From: Cyanobacteria bacterium FACHB-502
Lineage (GTDB): Bacteria; Cyanobacteriota; Cyanobacteriia; Elainellales; Elainellaceae
Direction: 5' to 3'
NCBI GenBank assembly: GCA_014695325.1
Contig: JACJNZ010000090.1
Coordinates: forward strand, 1 to 57,113
Length of the DNA stretch: 57,113 nt
Below the pieces are notes generated by a model. The model was not told where the DNA came from. It made no database searches and saw only the letters and a program-made list of their open reading frames with translations. Position 1 is the stretch's first letter, and each line of letters starts with the position of its first letter. Positions 1 to 8,624 of this stretch are shown piece after piece. Both the position numbers and the translations under genes were made by a program.

Positions 1-112
1 CTCATCTGCATAAGCTTCAGAAGTTGCCGGGGCGCATCGTGCGGTACTTTAAACATCCTGCCATTGCTTATGCTGCCTGACCTTATGCACTCTCTATACT
101 TGCCAGGTTAAT
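1..112. other. Window edge, no identified gene
   Basis: An open frame on the plus strand runs from the window edge to a TGA at 78-80 and reads like the tail of a basic protein ending in AIAYAA. It could be the end of a gene or transposase that starts outside the window. It is too short to assign. Confidence 0.2.
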
Positions 113-801
113 AAGTGGCGGCACCTTCTACCTGAAATCATCTTACTCAAGGGGCAGTGGTACTGTCGCTACTCCCTTAGCTACCGAGAGTTGGAGGAAA
201 TGATGCAGGAGCACGGCATGGGAGTGGAGCATTTAACGATCAGCCGTTAGTTTTGAAGTATGCCCCGGAATTGGACAAATGCAGTCGACCCCACCCCAGG
301 CCCACGAATCATTCCTGGAGGGTGGACAAAACTTATATCAAAGTCAGGGGAGCGTGAAAATATCTGTATTGCGCCCTGGATTCGGAGGGCAATGCCCTAG
401 GCTTTATGCTTAGTGCCAAGCGAGATGGCAAGGCAACCGCCCGATTTTTCGCAAAGTGCTCAAACCTCAGCACGATCAGGCTCCGCGCGTAATTACTGCC
501 GATAAAAAATGCTGCTTATTCGGTAGCAATTGAGGGGCTGCAGGAGGATGAGACAATCACCGAGGAGACCCAGTTGAGGCAGAGCAAGTATGTGAACAAT
601 ATTATTGAGCAAGATCATCGAACCAGCAGCGGATAGTGAGACCGATAAGGGGGTTCAGGTCATTCAACAGGGCAAGGAGTACCTTGAGTGGGATCGAAGC
701 GATGATATAGGGTTCATAAAGAATAAGTCAATGGCATTAATCGAGGGGAGATTGTATTCCAGGCCAGATTTATTGAAGCAATTTTTGGAGTAGCTGCTTA
801 A
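113..801 (+). pseudogene. Decayed IS6-family transposase
   Basis: Reading across frames gives an almost full-length IS6 (IS26/IS240-like) transposase of about 230 codons. It starts with a KWRHLLPEIILL segment, followed by YRELEEMM, the first catalytic Asp in WRVDKTYIKV (Asp codon 325-327), the second Asp in ALDSEGN, the Glu in IIEQDH (Glu codon 607-609), and a tail AIFGVAA ending at TAA 799-801. It is dead: TAG at 248-250 and TGA near 354 both replace a Trp codon, and there are several frameshifts. The terminal inverted repeats were not located. Domain order and motif spacing are seen in the sequence; the family name rests on known IS6 motifs. Confidence 0.8.
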
Positions 802-831
802 GACGATGAGATTGATAAAAATTGTTTGTCT

Positions 832-1779
832 TTAAAGAGTTTTTGCGACACAACCTGCTCGACTCCGAATTACTTCTACCATCTTTTCCGCAGCCAGGCT
901 TAAATGCTGTCTATGGTTTGTGATAAGAACTGCCGATCGCGACAAAGAACATTCTGACACTTCTATCACGATAAGTCTGCCAGCTTCTAAATCTTCTTGA
1001 ACCAAGGAATGGGGCGCGAATGTTGCACCGAAGTTAGAGAGTAAAAGTTGCCGGACTGACTGAAAACCTTTGACCTCGGCAACGATCTTGAAACGATGCT
1101 GATGAATTTGATAAATCTTCTCAACGATATTACCAATTCCACAAGGGCTGCTACCGAATGTTGATTTCTGCCGATGCAGAACAAGCGGTAATGTTTCAAT
1201 CTCCTCCAGGTAAAGTTTCTTAGAAGTGGCTAAAGGATGGGTTGCACCAATCACTAGCAGAATTGGTTCCTCGTAAAGCACTTCGCAGGTTACATTGTCC
1301 TGAGGAAAAGGGAGCGACAAAATTGCTAAATCAAGCAAGCCTTGCTCTATTTGCTTAATTAGCCCCTCTGTATAGTCTTCTAAAATTTTTACATGAACTT
1401 GAGGATACTGTTGATGATAACGGCTTAACATCTGAGACAAAAATCGCTGTGACGAGGAAGGAGTTAACCCTAGCGTTACAATGCCTGTCACCGCTTGAGA
1501 CATCCTTGCAACTGCAAATGCACCATCTTGCATTGCTTGTAAAGAATCTCGGCAATAGCGGATGAATACCCTACCTTCCTCTGTTAAATAAACCCCATTC
1601 GATCGCCGATGTAGAAGTTGAACTCCTAAAAATCGCTCAAGTCTCTGAATGTGCTGACTCACAGTAGGCTGCGATAAATTCAGCGCAACTGCTGCATCTG
1701 TAAAGCTATTTTTCTCCGCAACTTCAACAAATGAAATCAAGGCTGAAAAATCTAGATGCCCCACCTTGTGTTTATTCAT
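832..1779 (-). CDS. LysR-family transcriptional regulator
   Basis: A 315-residue LysR-type regulator. Residues about 10-70 form the winged helix-turn-helix (SFTDAAVALNLSQPTVSQHIQ), and the rest is the periplasmic-binding-protein-like effector domain (about 95-305). Length is normal for the family. It is divergent from the ABC transporter and amidase genes that start at 2272, the usual arrangement for a LysR protein and its target operon. Its promoter is a canonical NtcA-activated promoter (1884-1925), so it should be induced under nitrogen limitation, as the LysR activator NtcB is. The co-inducer is unknown. That it regulates the neighbouring operon is inference from divergence. Confidence 0.9.
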   Translation of the reverse strand: MNKHKVGHLDFSALISFVEVAEKNSFTDAAVALNLSQPTVSQHIQRLERFLGVQLLHRRSNGVYLTEEGRVFIRYCRDSLQAMQDGAFAVARMSQAVTGIVTLGLTPSSSQRFLSQMLSRYHQQYPQVHVKILEDYTEGLIKQIEQGLLDLAILSLPFPQDNVTCEVLYEEPILLVIGATHPLATSKKLYLEEIETLPLVLHRQKSTFGSSPCGIGNIVEKIYQIHQHRFKIVAEVKGFQSVRQLLLSNFGATFAPHSLVQEDLEAGRLIVIEVSECSLSRSAVLITNHRQHLSLAAEKMVEVIRSRAGCVAKTL

Positions 1780-1883
1780 TTTTCGGCTACTCTACAGGTA
1801 AATCTATTGGCTGGCAATATTTCTGCTCAGGGATAAAATTAACGCATTAAACTGAAATAGCTTCAGGCACGTATTTTCAGGAC

Positions 1884-1925
1884 AATCTAAATCTGCCAAG
1901 CCTACTTTTCTGTATTATTAACTAC
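1884..1925 (-). promoter_or_regulatory. NtcA-activated promoter of the LysR gene
   Basis: On the minus strand the NtcA box GTAGTTAATAATAC (GTA-N8-TAC, 1912-1925) is followed after exactly 22 bases by TAGATT (1884-1889), which fits the TAN3T -10 element. GTAN8TAC-N22-TAN3T is the canonical class II NtcA architecture. Transcription would start near 1877, giving a leader of about 100 bases to the LysR start. No matching -10 lies at that spacing on the plus strand, so the site appears to serve the regulator only. Confidence 0.75.
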
Positions 1926-2013
1926 ATTAAAGTCAGTGAACTCTTCTAAGCCAGGGAGCACTTATATTTCGCCACAATATTGCTCTGTTTGTTAAAAAAT
2001 ATACAGGCAAACC

Positions 2014-2244
2014 CTAAGATAGGTAATTCAGCATAGGTAATTCTGCGCCGGCCGAATGATATTCGATAAAGAAGGCGCTATTGGATTCACAAATAGCAGG
2101 AATTCTAGAACGTAATCGGAAATGTGATGAAAAGTACGATTCCAGCCGTCTCAATCCCCTAACTTGATTTTGGATTTCAAGGGTTGGAGGCAAAGAGTTG
2201 CTATCATTCCAGCCGCAGAACTCCTGTAGCGCATTGGGGTTCAA
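2014..2244 (-). pseudogene. Possible IS110-family transposase fragment
   Basis: The minus-strand frame contains PPTLEIQ, an LRRLES segment, and RIPAICES with a hydrophobic continuation. These resemble the middle of cyanobacterial IS110-family transposases, where PPT-x-IQxLQxLVRRLE precedes an S-I helix. The match is patchy and seems frameshifted, and no catalytic residues are present. The fragment fills most of the space between the LysR gene and the ABC operon. It could instead be chance coding potential in a promoter region. Confidence 0.25.
2019..2043 (+). repeat. Two 11-bp direct repeats upstream of the ABC operon
   Basis: ATAGGTAATTC occurs at 2019-2029 and 2033-2043, a 14-bp period. 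The repeats lie about 230 bases upstream of the ABC transporter start, in the LysR-operon divergent region. They could be activator sites, but the sequence alone does not show this. Confidence 0.4.
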
Positions 2245-2271
2245 CTCAAGTGTGTTCGGCAGGTTGAGTCG

Positions 2272-3132
2272 GTGTCACACAAGGGAACACGACGGAAGAT
2301 GAACTGGCTTTCTAGCAAAATAGAGCTACGTGAAATCAGCCATGTTTTTCAAAGCCACGATCGAAGGCCAGTCAATGCTTTGGAAGACATCAGTCTGCAA
2401 GTTTCAGCAGGTCGCTTTGTCAGCTTGATTGGACCCTCTGGAAGTGGAAAGACAACGCTGTTTAACATTATTGCGGGCTTGCAGCAGCCTACAGCAGGTC
2501 AAGTTTTAATTGACGAGCGGGATGTCACAGGCAAAATTGGGCTGGTAAGCTACATGATGCAGAAAGACCTGCTCCTTCCCTGGCGAACTGTTTTAGACAA
2601 CGTTGTATTGGGGATGGAACTTCAGGGGATTTCCATTAGTAAAGCCAGACAGTTGGCCCTGCCATATCTTTACCAGTATGGCCTGGGTGGGTTTGAAAAT
2701 CATTATCCGGCTGAATTGTCGGGCGGAATGCGTCAGCGAGCAGCGTTGCTACGTACTTTGCTGTGTCATACTGAGCTAATTTTATTAGATGAACCTTTTG
2801 GAGCATTAGATGCACAAACCCGCGCCCAGATGCAGGAATGGCTGCTTCAGCTCTGGAGTGACTTCGGCAAAACGGTTTTATTTGTGACACATGATGTAGA
2901 CGAAGCGGTTTACCTCTCAGATGAAGTATTTGTCTTAACGGCTCGCCCCGGAACAATCAAAGCGCGGCTTGAGATATCGCTCGATCGCCCTCGTTCTCGT
3001 CAAATTGTGACTGATCCAAGCTTCATTCGTCTCAAGGAAACCTGCCTTGCACTGCTGGCGGATGAAGACATTGCAGGATCAATTTTAAAGCTCAGTCGGG
3101 ATGTCGCAAGAAAAGGAAAAGCGCAGCGATGA
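2272..3132 (+). CDS. ABC transporter ATP-binding protein (SsuB/TauB/NrtD type)
   Basis: ATPase of a nitrate/sulfonate/taurine-type importer, 286 residues. Visible motifs are Walker A GPSGSGKTT (about residue 55), the Q-loop MMQKDLLLPW, signature LSGGMRQRAALLRTLL, Walker B LILLDEPFGALD, and the switch His in FVTHDVDEA. The frame opens at GTG 2272; an in-frame ATG at 2299 would give a 277-residue protein and is the main alternative. It overlaps the permease gene by 4 bases (ATGA), so the two are translationally coupled. Position beside amidohydrolases suggests an organic nitrogen substrate rather than a sulfonate. That is inference. Confidence 0.9.
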   Translation: MSHKGTRRKMNWLSSKIELREISHVFQSHDRRPVNALEDISLQVSAGRFVSLIGPSGSGKTTLFNIIAGLQQPTAGQVLIDERDVTGKIGLVSYMMQKDLLLPWRTVLDNVVLGMELQGISISKARQLALPYLYQYGLGGFENHYPAELSGGMRQRAALLRTLLCHTELILLDEPFGALDAQTRAQMQEWLLQLWSDFGKTVLFVTHDVDEAVYLSDEVFVLTARPGTIKARLEISLDRPRSRQIVTDPSFIRLKETCLALLADEDIAGSILKLSRDVARKGKAQR

Positions 3133-3992
3133 TTAGACTTCCAATTCCGGTTAACTCGATGCGCTGGGCAAGACAAGTTTCATGCCAGGGGCGCTCGCTA
3201 CCACACGAACGGATTTGGTCTAAACACATCATTGTACTCTGGCAGATCTGTATCACAATCGCTTTGTTGACAGTATGGGAATTGGGAACTCGCATCGGCT
3301 GGATCGACGCTTTTTTCTGGTCTTCCCCGTTCACCATTTTAAAAACTGGAATTGTTTTCTTTCGTCAGGGCAGTGCAGTTAGCGATATTTGGTTTACTTT
3401 TCGCTCAACGATCGCTGGATTTTTCATCGGTACAGGTCTGGGTGCAGCAATTGGGTTAACCTTCTGGTGGTCGCGCAACTATGCTGCAATTGCTCAACCG
3501 CTCATCATTGCTTTTCATGCGACTCCTAAATTGGCATTAGGTCCGCTCGTCATCCTCGTATTTGGGATGGGATTTGCTTCTAAGGTTGCAATGGCAGTTG
3601 CGTTGACAATCGTGATATCCGTCTTGACTACTTACAGTGGTATTCAAGCTGTCGATCCTGATTTACAGCAGCTCATGTACTCACTGGGAGCAACTCGGTG
3701 GCAGGTTTTTACAAAAGTTGTGATTCCGTCGGTGTTACCCTGGATTATTTCGTCCCTGCGAGTCAATATTGGGCTTTCACTTTCCGGGGCGATCGTCGGT
3801 GAGTTTCTTGGATCTCAAGCAGGGCTGGGTCGGCTGATTCTTTATGCTGGGCAAACTTACGACATTGCTTTGGTCTGGGTTGGCGTACTCGTTCTCGCTG
3901 CACTTTCAGTGGTGATGTACGCCTTTGTGCAACATTTAGAACAGCTTCTGTTGAAAGGAGTAATGCATGGAACTCAGCCAATCAAAGAGTAA
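3129..3992 (+). CDS. ABC transporter permease (SsuC/TauC type)
   Basis: Inner-membrane permease of the same importer, 287 residues. About six hydrophobic segments are visible, starting with IIVLWQICITIALLTVW near residue 38. The cytoplasmic coupling loop has the family form ATRWQVFTKVVIPSVLPWI (EAA-type, near residues 195-215), followed by GEFLGSQAGLGRLI. Length is typical. It starts inside the stop of the ATPase gene, and its last 26 bases overlap the binding-protein gene, so the three genes form a tight operon. Confidence 0.9.
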   Translation: MIRLPIPVNSMRWARQVSCQGRSLPHERIWSKHIIVLWQICITIALLTVWELGTRIGWIDAFFWSSPFTILKTGIVFFRQGSAVSDIWFTFRSTIAGFFIGTGLGAAIGLTFWWSRNYAAIAQPLIIAFHATPKLALGPLVILVFGMGFASKVAMAVALTIVISVLTTYSGIQAVDPDLQQLMYSLGATRWQVFTKVVIPSVLPWIISSLRVNIGLSLSGAIVGEFLGSQAGLGRLILYAGQTYDIALVWVGVLVLAALSVVMYAFVQHLEQLLLKGVMHGTQPIKE

Positions 3993-5142
3993 AACTGCCG
4001 TTCAGGGCAAAGGGCAGAAGGGATGGCTTTTTAGTGGGTGGAGCTTCAGGGGGTGGAACTTCAGTGGGTGGAGCTTCAACTTCTTATCGTGGAGATTAAT
4101 GAGTTTACGATCTCAATTGAAGTGCTGGAAGCAGTTTGGGCTTATTCTGCTTGCGTTTGCAGCTTTTAGCTGTAGTGTTGCGATCGCTCCTGGGGACAGC
4201 GGTGATTTAACCAAGCTTGTAATCGCGGAACCGTTGCATGGAACCGGATATTTGCCGCTTTATGTAGGGATACATCAAGGATTCTTTGAAAAAGAAGGGC
4301 TGAACGTTGAAGTTGTGACTTTTCAGGGCGGAGGAGCGCATACCAACGCAGTGCTTGCAGGAGATGCCTGGGCATTTATTGGTGGACCTGAACGCAATGC
4401 TTTAGCCAAAATAAAAGGAGCTGAATTGCGGGCGATCGCTCATGTAGTCGATCGTGGAAATGTGTATCTTGTTGCAGGGAATCATCTCAACTTTACCCCA
4501 GCTGAACTTCAGCAAAATTTAGCAGAGCTGCTGCAGGGGAAGCGAATTGCTGTCAGCCACTTTGGTAGCACTCCAAATTCTATCTTGCGCTATGTTTTAT
4601 CAAAGAAGGGGTTGGACCCGCAGAAAGACGCAGTACTGATTGAAGGAGAGCATACGGCAGCACTTGCCGCAGTGAAAACTAAACAAGCAGACTTTGCGAT
4701 CACAACAGAGCCAATCTTAACGCAAGGAATTCGTCAGGGAATCTGGGGCGAACCCGTCTACAGCATTCCAGAAGAGTTGGGTTCGTATGCTTTCTCTACG
4801 ATTAATGTCCACAAACAGACGATCGATCGGGAACCTGAAACCGTAGAGCGTTTTACCCGCGCACTGTATCGATCGATCCGATTTGTTTACGACAATCCAG
4901 ATGAAGCATTTGAGATTGCGACGAAAGAATTTCCAATGATGCCAAAAGATGACCTAAAGGCAACACTCGATCGAGCCTTTGCGGATCAGCTCTGGAGCTC
5001 AGACGGTATTGTTAAACCTGAAGCGTGGAAGACGGGACATGCGGTAGTGCGAAAGGCAAATATCTTAAAAGAAGATGTTTCCTATGATGCGGTGATTGAC
5101 ATGCGTTTTATGCAAGCAGCAATTTCTAGCTCCCGTTTGTAA
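3967..5142 (+). CDS. ABC transporter substrate-binding protein (NMT1/SsuA-like)
   Basis: Periplasmic binding component, 391 residues. The mature part begins LVIAEPLHGTGYLPLYVGIH and continues GFFEKEGLNVEVV, diagnostic of the NMT1/SsuA/ThiY fold. A strong AAGGAG site at about 3955-3960 supports the start at 3967, overlapping the permease end. This gives an unusual 44-residue N-terminal extension containing a GWSF repeat before the hydrophobic signal LILLAFAAFSC. The Cys could be lipidated, though AFSC is not a perfect lipobox. An alternative ATG at 4099 with GGAG upstream would remove the extension. Ligand unknown; the neighbours suggest a nitrogenous compound. Confidence 0.88.
   Translation: MELSQSKSKTAVQGKGQKGWLFSGWSFRGWNFSGWSFNFLSWRLMSLRSQLKCWKQFGLILLAFAAFSCSVAIAPGDSGDLTKLVIAEPLHGTGYLPLYVGIHQGFFEKEGLNVEVVTFQGGGAHTNAVLAGDAWAFIGGPERNALAKIKGAELRAIAHVVDRGNVYLVAGNHLNFTPAELQQNLAELLQGKRIAVSHFGSTPNSILRYVLSKKGLDPQKDAVLIEGEHTAALAAVKTKQADFAITTEPILTQGIRQGIWGEPVYSIPEELGSYAFSTINVHKQTIDREPETVERFTRALYRSIRFVYDNPDEAFEIATKEFPMMPKDDLKATLDRAFADQLWSSDGIVKPEAWKTGHAVVRKANILKEDVSYDAVIDMRFMQAAISSSRL
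4033..4077 (+). repeat. 15-bp tandem repeat, three copies
   Basis: Three consecutive 15-bp units (4033-4047, 4048-4062, 4063-4077) of consensus AGTGGGTGGAGCTTC encode SGWSF, RGWNF and SGWSF in the N-terminal extension of the binding protein. The first and third units are identical and the middle differs at two positions. In-frame length lets copy number change without breaking the gene. Confidence 0.85.
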
Positions 5143-5183
5143 GATAATCACCACGTTCATTTTATCCTTCAACGAAATTAACC

Positions 5184-5885
5184 ATGCAACCCTGGGACGG
5201 CATTATTTCAAACGTGGATATGATGAGCTTTCGTTCTGGTTTTCGGGGGATAGAATGCTCTCTGGAAGCCGGAGTAAAACCTGCTCTGATCATCGTAGAC
5301 ATGACACGAGCTTTTGTTGACAGTCGCTATCCAACGGGATGGAGTGAAACAGGGTATCCCGCAGTTGCAGCTAACCGCAAGCTATTGAATGTTGCCCGAA
5401 AAGCGACTATTCCTATTTATTTCACAAAGGGCTATGCAGAACCAGATTATAAACCTAAACCCGTCCAGCGAGGACGATGGAAAACTGGAAAACGACCTCT
5501 CGTTGATCCAGCTTTACCCCCTGGGGATGTTATTGTCGAGAACTTAACTCCACTTCCGGGAGAAATTGTAATTGACAAGCAGTCAAAGCCCAGCGGTTTT
5601 TTTGGAACCCCCCTAGCGTCTTATCTCGTTTATGAAGGAGTGGATACGGTAATCGTTACTGGAATGACGACGAGTGGCTGTGTGCGGGCAACGGTGCTAG
5701 ATGCTTTCCAGTACAATTTCAATGTCATCATTCCCCATGAATGCTGCGCCGATCGCAGTCAAATTTCTCACAAAGTAAGCTTATTTGATCTACACATGAA
5801 ATATGCAGATGTTGTTTCTGTGGATATCGCGATCGATTATTTGATGCAGGTTGCGGGAGCAATCTCAATCGCTGATCCAGTATAG
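5184..5885 (+). CDS. Isochorismatase-fold amidohydrolase (N-carbamoylsarcosine amidase-like)
   Basis: A 233-residue cysteine hydrolase of the isochorismatase superfamily. The catalytic triad is visible: Asp in IIVDMTRAF (about residue 37), Lys in KQSKPSGFFGTPL (about 135), and Cys in GMTTSGCVRATVLDAF (about 167). The SGFFGT and TSGCVRAT forms are closest to N-carbamoylsarcosine amidase and maleamate amidase members, which release ammonia from a carbamoyl or amide group. It lies 41 bases after the binding-protein gene and probably belongs to the same operon. It has no signal peptide, so it would act on the imported compound. The exact substrate cannot be read from the sequence. Confidence 0.88.
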   Translation: MQPWDGIISNVDMMSFRSGFRGIECSLEAGVKPALIIVDMTRAFVDSRYPTGWSETGYPAVAANRKLLNVARKATIPIYFTKGYAEPDYKPKPVQRGRWKTGKRPLVDPALPPGDVIVENLTPLPGEIVIDKQSKPSGFFGTPLASYLVYEGVDTVIVTGMTTSGCVRATVLDAFQYNFNVIIPHECCADRSQISHKVSLFDLHMKYADVVSVDIAIDYLMQVAGAISIADPV

Positions 5886-5929
5886 GCAGCTGTCTGATAG
5901 TGGTTATATAAAACTTACTTCAGAATTAA

Positions 5930-5982
5930 CAAGGCTTACGGAGCGAAACCGGGCAACGATCGCAAATGACCTGTAAGCCTTG
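5930..5982 (+). terminator. Long-looped 10-bp inverted repeat
   Basis: CAAGGCTTAC (5930-5939) and GTAAGCCTTG (5973-5982) are perfect inverted repeats separated by 33 bases, lying between the amidohydrolase and the MFS gene. A short T-rich stretch follows (CTGTTTGT). It may be a partial terminator or a structured leader of the MFS mRNA. Assignment as a terminator is tentative because the loop is long and the T tract weak. Confidence 0.4.
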
Positions 5983-6042
5983 CTGTTTGTCAGTAAAACA
6001 ATATATGTTTTCATGCGACATCATCCTGAAAGCACAGGGTTT

Positions 6043-7254
6043 ATGCTGGTTTTACGGCAACAGCCAGCCTTAATTCCTCTGCTTATCATTGTTATGTGCG
6101 TAATGATGGGTATGGGATTGCTTGTTCCCGTACTCTCTCTTTATGCCTCCAGTTTTAATGTCAGTACCGTAATGGTTGGGATGACCGTTACCGTGTTTGG
6201 ATTTGCTCGCTTATTAGTTGACATTCCAGCAGGAACACTTTCAGAACGGTATGGACGACGAAGATTATTGTGGAGTGGTCCCGGACTTCTGGCAATTGCA
6301 TCTTTTGCAGCAGGAGCAAGCCATAGTTTCACCTGGCTCCTGGCCTGGCGATTTGTACAAGGCGTTGGGTCAGCTCTTTACATGACTGCAGCAATGGCAG
6401 CCGTGGCAGACCTCAGCACCCCTGAAACTCGCGGTCGAACAATGGCACTTTACCAGACCGCGCTGCTAACGGGCACTTCACTAGGACCTGTTGTGGGCGG
6501 TTTTGCTGCCAGTACTTGGGGGTATGCGGCTCCGTTCTGGCTATTTGGTGTTGTCTCTGCAATCGCGGCATTGATTGCATTCTGCTCGGTTTCAGAAACA
6601 CTCAACCGGGACTTGACAGTCAACTCTGTTTCCGGAGAACGGAAATCTCTCGGAGGACTCAACGACCTGAAATTACTGATGTCCAGCCGCAAATTTTTGC
6701 TGATTACCGTTGTTTCGTTTGCTATCTTCTTTACCCGAACCGCTGCAAAGTTCACGCTGATTCCATTAATTGGACTCAATCGGTTTCAGATGAACTCAGA
6801 TAAGATCGGGCTAATCTTAACGATCGCAACACTGGCTAATTTTCTGGCCCTGCCGCTTGCCGGAAGAATGATGGACAGGTATGGCCGGAAAATTGTGATT
6901 GTTCCCGCTCAAACAGCTTGTGCCGCTGCTTTAATTCTCGTTGCCTGGTCGCCGATTCCCAGTCTTTTCTGGATTGCTATCGTTATTCTGGGAGTTGCAA
7001 TGGGAATTAGTTCTCCTGCTGCTGCTGCCTATGCTGCCGATGTTACGCCTCAAGCCAGATTCGGACCTGCAATGGGACTTTTAAGAGCTATCAGCGATTT
7101 GGGATTTATGGTTGGTCCCGTTCTCGTTGGCGCAGTTGCTGATTTAACTCCTTATACGCTTGCTGGTGGCCTGATGTTTAACAGCATTTTGGTGATTATC
7201 TCAACGCTGTTTTTTGCAGTCCTGACAAGAGAAACGCAGCCTACTGAAACATAA
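6043..7254 (+). CDS. MFS transporter
   Basis: A major facilitator superfamily permease with about 12 membrane segments. It has the family loop-2/3 signature in DIPAGTLSERYGRRRLL and the second-half repeat AGRMMDRYGRKIVIV. ATG 6043 is chosen because AGGG lies a few bases upstream and the first membrane helix follows at once; ATG 6013 gives a 10-residue longer form, and the frame is open back to TTG 5980. It has the same direction as the surrounding amide genes and may import or export the substrate or a product. It is drug-efflux-like in motif, so specificity is unknown. Confidence 0.85.
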   Translation: MLVLRQQPALIPLLIIVMCVMMGMGLLVPVLSLYASSFNVSTVMVGMTVTVFGFARLLVDIPAGTLSERYGRRRLLWSGPGLLAIASFAAGASHSFTWLLAWRFVQGVGSALYMTAAMAAVADLSTPETRGRTMALYQTALLTGTSLGPVVGGFAASTWGYAAPFWLFGVVSAIAALIAFCSVSETLNRDLTVNSVSGERKSLGGLNDLKLLMSSRKFLLITVVSFAIFFTRTAAKFTLIPLIGLNRFQMNSDKIGLILTIATLANFLALPLAGRMMDRYGRKIVIVPAQTACAAALILVAWSPIPSLFWIAIVILGVAMGISSPAAAAYAADVTPQARFGPAMGLLRAISDLGFMVGPVLVGAVADLTPYTLAGGLMFNSILVIISTLFFAVLTRETQPTET

Positions 7255-7302
7255 AAGATATTTCGCACCCTGAGCTTCACAAAATATTTCTAAATATATC
7301 AG

Positions 7303-7327
7303 TTTGTCTATTGTAATTTGTCTATTG
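7303..7327 (+). repeat. Two 11-bp direct repeats upstream of the asparaginase
   Basis: TTTGTCTATTG is present at 7303-7313 and 7317-7327, a 14-bp period, in the AT-rich leader before the asparaginase gene. The 14-bp spacing equals that of the different repeat at 2019-2043. No GTAN8TAC site was found here. Confidence 0.35.
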
Positions 7328-7467
7328 AGGAGCGGCATACCGTTCATTGCAAAATCCAATTAAATATGTTGCTATGTACACTACTTGCATTACTCTGTTT
7401 ACCCAATAATTACATTAATTTCTCAGAAAATCTTGGGTGCATGAGTTAAGTGAGGAGTAAATTAGAA

Positions 7468-8607
7468 ATGAACAAACTTATCCATCGTCTATTACCAGGA
7501 ATATTTCTGGTAAGTCCTGCTGCTCTTGCTGCCCCATTCGCGGTTTATTCTTTACCCGTTACTTCCTTAGCCACAAACTCTTCCGAAGTCAGGGTTGCTC
7601 AAGCCGAAACAGCTACCGAACTGCCGAAAGTAAAAATCTTGACAACGGGAGGAACGATCGCTAGCCGTGGAGCAACACCACTCACTTTGTCAGACTATAC
7701 AGCTGGTCGAGTTGAAGGGAATGCGCTGGTCGAAGCTGTACCAGAGATTCAAAACTTTGCCAACGTTGAAGTTGAAGAAATTGCCAATATCGGTAGTCCT
7801 GATATGACTAGCGAAATCTGGCTAAAAATGGCAAAGCGAATTAACGAAATTTTTGCCACCGAGCCAGACGTAGCAGGGGTTGTGATTACGCATGGAACCA
7901 ATACGCTGGAAGAAACTTCCTTCTTTTTGCATCTTACGGTTCAATCAGATAAACCTGTCGTTTTGGTAGGGGCGCAACGACCTGCAACTGCAATTAGTGC
8001 GGATGGTCCACTCAATTTAATCAACGCTGTTCGGGTTGCTGCGGCTCCTCATTCGCGAGGAATGGGCGCACTACTCGTCATGAACGACCAAATCAACTCT
8101 GCTAGAGATGTCACAAAAACAAATACGTTTCGCCTGGAAACTTTTCAATCTGGTGAATTAGGGTTTCTTGGCTATGCAGACTCCGATCGCGTTGTGTACT
8201 ACCGTTCTCCAATGCGTCGCCATACCGTGCGGTCGGAATTTGATATTACCAGTGTGACGGAACTACCGAGAGTAGACGTTGTTTACTCCTACGCTGAAGC
8301 ATCTCGTGACACAGTTGATGCGCTAGTCGAAGCAGGGACGAAGGGCATTATTTTGGCAGGAACAGGAGCGGGCGGAGCAGCACCCCGTGAGTTTGAAGGG
8401 TTAAAGGAAGCTGTTCAACGTGGAGTCACTGTGATTGCATCAAGCCGAGTTGGCAACGGGCGAGTTCTCGATCGCCAGAGATATGTCGATGCAGGGATTA
8501 TTCCCGGCGATAATCTACTGCCTCAAAAGGCCCGTATCTTGCTGATGTTAGCGTTAACGCAAACCAGTGATCCGGCTGAGATTCGCCGCATTTTTGAGGA
8601 ATACTAA
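7468..8607 (+). CDS. Secreted type II L-asparaginase/glutaminase
   Basis: Hydrolyses asparagine (often also glutamine) to release ammonia. From ATG 7468 the protein has 379 residues; GAGGAG at 7452-7457 supports this start over GTG 7450. A Sec signal peptide (LIHRLLPGIFLVSPAALAA) is followed by the first threonine motif ILTTGGTIAS (about residue 58) and the second, VVITHGTNTLEET, both carrying the catalytic Thr residues of the family. The HGTNTLEET form and signal peptide fit the periplasmic type II class. It is followed after 17 bases by the first amidase gene, so the two are probably co-transcribed. Confidence 0.93.
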   Translation: MNKLIHRLLPGIFLVSPAALAAPFAVYSLPVTSLATNSSEVRVAQAETATELPKVKILTTGGTIASRGATPLTLSDYTAGRVEGNALVEAVPEIQNFANVEVEEIANIGSPDMTSEIWLKMAKRINEIFATEPDVAGVVITHGTNTLEETSFFLHLTVQSDKPVVLVGAQRPATAISADGPLNLINAVRVAAAPHSRGMGALLVMNDQINSARDVTKTNTFRLETFQSGELGFLGYADSDRVVYYRSPMRRHTVRSEFDITSVTELPRVDVVYSYAEASRDTVDALVEAGTKGIILAGTGAGGAAPREFEGLKEAVQRGVTVIASSRVGNGRVLDRQRYVDAGIIPGDNLLPQKARILLMLALTQTSDPAEIRRIFEEY

Positions 8608-8624
8608 TCAACAGGAAATCTACC

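Noticed and set aside
1912-1925. The NtcA box acting also on the ABC operon (plus strand)
   Set aside because: The box is symmetric, but no TAN3T element lies at 20-24 bases on the plus side.
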